Below are positions 59,611-64,000 of a stretch of DNA of 64,000 nt, one piece after another; the first letter of the stretch is position 1; each line of letters begins with the position of its first letter. The notes beneath the pieces were generated by a model, which saw only the letters and a list, made by a program, of their open reading frames with translations, was not told the origin of the DNA and did not search any database. The translations under genes and the position numbers were made by a program. Source of the stretch: Musa acuminata AAA Group. Taxonomy: Eukaryota > Streptophyta > Magnoliopsida > Zingiberales > Musaceae. The stretch is taken from positions 27,081,501-27,145,500 of the forward strand of contig NC_088340.1 in the NCBI RefSeq assembly GCF_036884655.1, in the 5' to 3' direction.

Positions 59611-60932
59611 TGTTGAATCTCAGATTTTGATGATGAAGTCAATTGTAATTTATTTGATCTAATCTATATATTGAGAAAAGTGTGCAGGATTAACTACAAT
59701 GGTAGTAAGACATAAAGCAAGTGTTATGCTAGAGTTAAGATCAAGATCTCATTGGAAGTTCGAGAGTTTGACGGAAGTCCGGACGTTCGTCGAAAGTTCT
59801 ACCGGAACCAACTGAGAAGTCCAGGAGCTTACCAAAGAAGCTCATCAGAACTCACCAAGAAGATCGTCGTAAAGTCTAGGAGCTTGCTAGGAGTCCGTCA
59901 GAACATTGTTGAGAGTTCGTCGGATGTTCACTGGAAGTACGTCGGAAGCTCGCTAGAAGAGCAATTGACGCACCGAAACAAGAAGCACTGTAAATTATGT
60001 CTTAATTATTGTAGTTAGAGCATAAATTAAGTTAGGATTGGGAGATAATCTTACTAACTTAATTAGGGGCCAATTGGGCCCTTAATAGGGCTGAATTGGG
60101 CTGAATTAAGCACCCAATTCAGCCCCTGAAAACATATCTGGTGGTGGCACCACTAGGGCCGATAGTGGGACCACTTGGAAGGCAGTGCCCTTGGATTTCT
60201 GGACGGTGGTACCACCCAAACTGGGAGGTGGTACCATCGGCAGTAGTGCTGCCAACAGTGGTACCGCCCTTGTTCGGCCGTGGTACCGCCCAGTGTCAGA
60301 TCAACGACAGTAGTACTGCCCAGTAAAGGTGGTGGTACCGCCAGTACCCTGGATTCCAGGGATGTGACACTTTTTGGCTCCAATTTGAAGCCATTGGAGC
60401 CTATAAAAACCCCACTCTTTTTTGTATGAAAGAGCACGAAAGTATTGGCTTAATCTTGAAGTCTTGAGTCATAAAATTTTTGTAAAAGTTAGACTTCTCC
60501 TCCTTTATCTCTTAGCCTGATAACCATCCAAGAAAGAGGAGTGAGACTTGTAAGGGTTGTCTCCTAAACCCGGGAAAAGGAGAAACTGCTATAAAGAAGT
60601 ATTCAGTCTTCACCTATTGAAGGAAGGCCTTTAGTGGATGCCGGTGACCTCATTGGAGGAAGAATCCGAAAGTGCATATAGGTCACCTTGACCGAACCAA
60701 TCTAAATTTCGGTTTGCTTTTGATTTGTGCAATTTACTTTACTACAAACCTCCTTAATCTTCTCTTGCACTTTTATGAAAGCTTTTAAGTTCAACTTCTC
60801 TCCGAAACATATTGAATTGAAACCATTTTCATTGGAATCAGTTTTAAACGAAACAAACATTTTTCTGAAATCGCGAAAGTTTTTCGCTGCACTAATTCAC
60901 CCCCCCTCTTAATGCCACTCTTGATCCTAACA
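59611..60932 (+). mobile_element. Sire-e 3' LTR
   Basis: TGTTGAATCTCAG to CCTAACA. CGGAAG-type array about 59755-59965, palindromes about 60140-60350, TATA box 60402-60409. AGAAT (60933-60937) is the right target duplication. Confidence 0.92.
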
Positions 60933-60935
60933 AGA

Positions 60936-61601
60936 ATAACATCAAGATCTAAGCCTTGCATTTTCATTAGATACTCTCTTGAATATAATGTCTTTCGATA
61001 CTACGAACCCCAAACTCAGAATATCTTTATATCACGTTATGTTATTTTTGTGGAGTCTACCTTTCCATTTTAAAACCATGAGGCTCATGCTGTGCGACCT
61101 ACTCCAACAAATATACATCACTGGAGTACACCGTCGATCCCGTCAAACGAGCCTCCCACAACACCATCCAGTCCTTCTCCTCAGGATCCACACTATCTTC
61201 TCTTAGTTCAGCAACTCCTCACCCCTCCATTGCTCCTCCTCTCCCTTCTTCACAAGATTCCCCTACTGCTAAATTAATGCCCTTGGAAATACAACCATTA
61301 CCTTTATTCTCTTTTGGTACCAGTGACACTGAAGTACCTCAGCCTGCCCCAACCCATGTCAGTGCCTCTCCACCGCCCATTCCTACAACACAACCTATAG
61401 CCCCCTAGACATCCAATGATAACATGCTCCAAAAGTGGTATCTTTAAACCATGACAAGTCCTTGACCTACAAGCTATCACAAAATCCTCATTAGAGACCA
61501 ATTAACCTACCATAATTACTCAAGCACAAACATCTCTATACTGGCATAAAGCCATGGGTGAAGAATATGATACCCTCGTCCATAATTCTATATGGACCCT
61601 T
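60936..61601 (+). pseudogene. copia-Y pol remnant, integrase end to RT start
   Basis: Resumes the frame cut at 43875: ITSRSKPCIFIRYSLEYNVF, then IFISRYVIFVESTFPF (60936-61070). After a proline- and serine-rich linker (PPTTPSSPSPQDP) with frame changes, the RT start reads YWHKAMGEEYDTLVHNSIWTL (about 61540-61601). It is cut at 61601 by an antisense Sirevirus LTR. The order and motifs are those of a copia polyprotein. Confidence 0.87.
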
Positions 61602-63065
61602 TGTTAGGATCGGAGTAGCACTAAGGGGGGGGGGGGGGGGGGGTGAGGGGGGTGAATTAGTGCAGCGGATTAAAACTCGTAAGTTTAAAAATGATTTCGT
61701 AAATGCGTAGAGATTTCAATTCGTCAATGACTTGGAGAAAGTAGCTCGAGTAAAGTGAGAAGATGAAAACCAAAAGCTTGTTGCTATGTAAATAATGGTT
61801 TCAAAAAGGTAGAACTCACACATTCAAGGAACGCACCAATTTAAAGTGGTTCGGTCAAAATGACCTATATTCACTTGCGAAGCCTTCTCCAATGAGGCTT
61901 CCAACTTCCACTAGCAAATCACTTTGAAGGAGAAGGACAAATACTCCTCTTACAACCTTTTACAAGTGGTTCACACTCTTACAAATTTTCAAAGAGAAAG
62001 AGGGAGGTGAACACTCAAGCTATTGAAAATAAAAACTTGCTAAAGACTTTGCTAAGACTTATATCTCAATCTCATGCTTCTCAAAGGTTGTAATCTCAGC
62101 TGAGAATTGAGGGGTATTTATAGGCCCTAAGAGGATTCAAATTTGGGCTCCAAATTTTGAATTCTCTTGGGTTTCCAAGGCTAGCGGTGCCACCGCCTAT
62201 CGGTGGTGGTGCCACTGCTTGTCAGTGTCTGACACTGACAGTTTACTGGCGGTGCCACCGTCGGACCTCTCGGGTGCTGGGCGGTGCCACCGCTCAGTCC
62301 AGCAGTGCCACCGCTCAGTTCTCGGGTTCTGGGCGGTGCCACCGCCTAATCTGGCAGTGCCACCACCTACACTATTTCAGCTCACTAGTTGGGCTCCAAA
62401 CTTGGCCCAAACTAGTCTGAACTCGGGCCCAATTAGCCCCTACTTGGGTTATAGGATTAACACCTAATCCTAACCCTAATTAATGTGCTAACTATGAATT
62501 TAAACACATTTCCTAATCCATTACAAAGTCCACAAGTCAAGACTTTTTCCGGCTCGCTTTCGGCGAACTTCCGGCGGTCTTCCGATAAACTTTCGGAAAT
62601 CATTCTGTGGACTCCCGGCAAGCTCTTAGACTTCACGATTTGATCTTGGCGAGTTCCGACAAGCTTCTTTGGCAAGCTACAATCTTTCTCGGTGAGCTCC
62701 GCGAACTTCCAACGAACCTTCCGGCGAGCTTCCGAAAAACCCTTTAGCAAGCTCCCTACTCATTCTCGGCTAGTTCTGGCAGCATTCCCGATGAACCTTC
62801 GGACTTCCGTCGAACTCTCGAACTCGCAACGAATCCTTCACGCTTGACTCCGATACTTTGTTTCGCTTTATGTCTTCATCATTATCGTAGTTAATCCTGC
62901 ACACATAAGCCAAAACTCTACTCTGATCTAGACAATTATTGCAACGCGAATTGACATTCTGTCGCCCGGCACGTCATTGGTTGGTGCTTCGTCCGATTCT
63001 TCAACGCATCGTCCTCTCTTGCGGCTTGTTGCCCAATTGACGATTGACTTCTGTAACCCCGATAT
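61602..63065 (-). mobile_element. Sire-d-like LTR, antisense, truncated
   Basis: Begins TGTTAGGATC, then a long poly-G (about 61627-61643). TATA, reversed, at 62115-62122; palindromes about 62175-62370; CGGAAG-type array, reversed, about 62540-62830. The reverse of the LTR start is missing; similarity ends near 63065 inside the region with GTTGCCCAATTGAC. It inserted into copia-Y pol. Confidence 0.82.
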
Positions 63066-63396
63066 CCCAAAACCCGTGAAAAGGAGAAAGTGCTATAAAG
63101 AGGTGGTTGGTTGGAAGACCATTAGTGGACCCCGATGACCTCGACGGAGTAGGAATCAGAAGTGGATATAGGTCACACCGACCAAACCACTATAAATTCT
63201 GGTTTGCATTTCTATTATCTCTATTTACTTACATTGCAATAGCTTAACATCCTTTTTACTTGACTTTCACTACCCTTACGATCAAACACTCTTTCAAGTT
63301 ATCTTTCGAGATCGTTTTTAATATATAAAGAATTTTAAACCATTTTTTTAATCTGTTACACTAATTCACACCCCCCCTCTTAGTGCCGACTCGACA
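63066..63396 (+). mobile_element. Sire-b-like LTR, 3' end only
   Basis: Opens with AACCCGTGAAAAGGAG as in the region after the TATA box of other copies, and ends with the pyrimidine run and GACTCGACA at 63396. About 1 kb of the 5' side is missing. The following TTGTATCAGAGC (63398-63409) is a primer binding site with one change. Confidence 0.8.
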
Positions 63397-63409
63397 ATTT
63401 GTATCAGAG

Positions 63410-64000
63410 CTCGGTTACTCTCGATTTATTTAAAACCCAAGAGAGAAGGCTTATGCTGGCAATCAAGAGAGTCATTTAATTACACGTCCTTCCTTGTTCA
63501 ATGGGACTGATTACACATATTGGAAGACCAGAACGAGGATCTTTCTAATTTTAATGGATTTTAAGTTATGGAACCTTATGGAAAATGGCTTCAAAAGTCT
63601 TCTATTCTATTGAATGATTGGAATAAGTTGGAGAAGAAGACTTTCGCTTTAAATGCCAAGACTATGAATGTCTTGTTTTGTGCTTTAGATAAAAATGAGT
63701 TCAATCGAGTGTCTATTTGTGAAACGACTTTTGATATTTGATACACAATCAAAATCACTCACGAAGGCACTAATAGAGTAAAGGAGTCGAAGATAAATCT
63801 TTTATACTTATGAATTATTTCGGATGAAGCCAAGCGAAACTATTGTCGACATGTACACCCGTTTTACAGATGCCATCAATAGTTTAAAATCTCTTGACAA
63901 ATATTTTTTGAACTTGGAACTTGTTAGTAAAATCTTGAGATCCCTTCCAAAGAGTTGGGACCTTAAAGTAACGAGAGGCCAAGGATTTAAATAACTTTCC
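63410..64000 (+). pseudogene. Sirevirus gag, decayed, runs off the window
   Basis: The start codon has become AAG (GAGAGAAGGCTTATGC). FNGTDYTYWKTRTRIF near 63500, then breaks: a frame change near 63596, TGA in place of tryptophan near 63739, a deletion near 63805. The alignment to gag continues to the window edge. Confidence 0.82.

Larger units (their letters stand above)
43876..60932 (+). mobile_element. Sire-e Sirevirus, interrupted by copia-X
   Basis: LTRs at 43876-44985 (1,110 bp) and 59611-60932 (1,322 bp), primer binding site, decayed gag-pol, polypurine tract. Flanks AAAAT (43871-43875) and AGAAT (60933-60937) are a target duplication with one change, and removing the element restores the copia-Y integrase frame. 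Copia-X (45676-54279) sits in its gag. Without it the element is about 8.4 kb. Confidence 0.93.

Noticed and set aside
20962..61601. Endogenous pararetrovirus or gypsy-type element
   Set aside because: In every readable pol the integrase comes before RT, as in copia elements. No movement protein or chromodomain region was seen.

Overview
The window is nuclear DNA of a flowering plant. It has two intron-containing host genes with canonical GT-AG introns, set in a dense, nested bed of Ty1/copia LTR retrotransposons whose primer binding sites match initiator methionine tRNA. GC-rich exons and abundant Sirevirus-type (SIRE/Maximus-like) elements would fit a monocot such as a banana relative, but that is inference and no sequence here proves the species. 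I see no rRNA, tRNA, organellar or bacterial genes. The two sources of new interest are foreign sequences carried inside retroelements and a shared 15-base palindrome array.

Layout. 1-4525: broken retroelements (an LTR of a copia element cut by the window edge, an antisense Sirevirus LTR, a copia pol scrap, a sense Sirevirus LTR with the start of gag), ending in a TA-type microsatellite. 5191-10700: the gene island, both genes on the minus strand: a LURP-one-related protein (2 exons, 223 codons) and a polygalacturonase (9 exons, 455 codons, all four family motifs present). 11396-20961: a broken Sirevirus interrupted by a second, internally deleted Sirevirus. 20962-30179: a complete 9,218-bp Sirevirus with two 1,766-bp LTRs and a 5-bp target duplication, but with a damaged gag-pol. 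30288-31392: LTR of the element it landed in. 31393-40517: a related element in which most of pol is replaced by about 2.1 kb of other sequence with its own long ORF (similar to the 'putative plant transposon protein' families); its 5' LTR contains an 866-bp TRIM. 40518-41851: an antisense Sirevirus end. 42423-61601: a three-level nest: an old short-LTR copia element carrying a fragment resembling glycoside hydrolase family 81, interrupted by a Sirevirus (43876-60932), itself interrupted by an antisense copia element (45676-54279). 61602-64000: an antisense Sirevirus LTR joined to a sense LTR end and a decayed gag.

Labels used below are mine: Sire-a to Sire-e for five Sirevirus LTR types, copia-X for the antisense element with ~1.5-kb LTRs, copia-Y for the old short-LTR element. 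In each autonomous element the parts act together as usual for the class: gag (capsid and zinc knuckle), protease, integrase, reverse transcriptase and RNase H between two LTRs, with the order protease-integrase-RT that defines copia elements. None of the copies here has an uninterrupted gag-pol, so any mobility would need proteins supplied by other copies. The two host genes have no visible functional link to each other.
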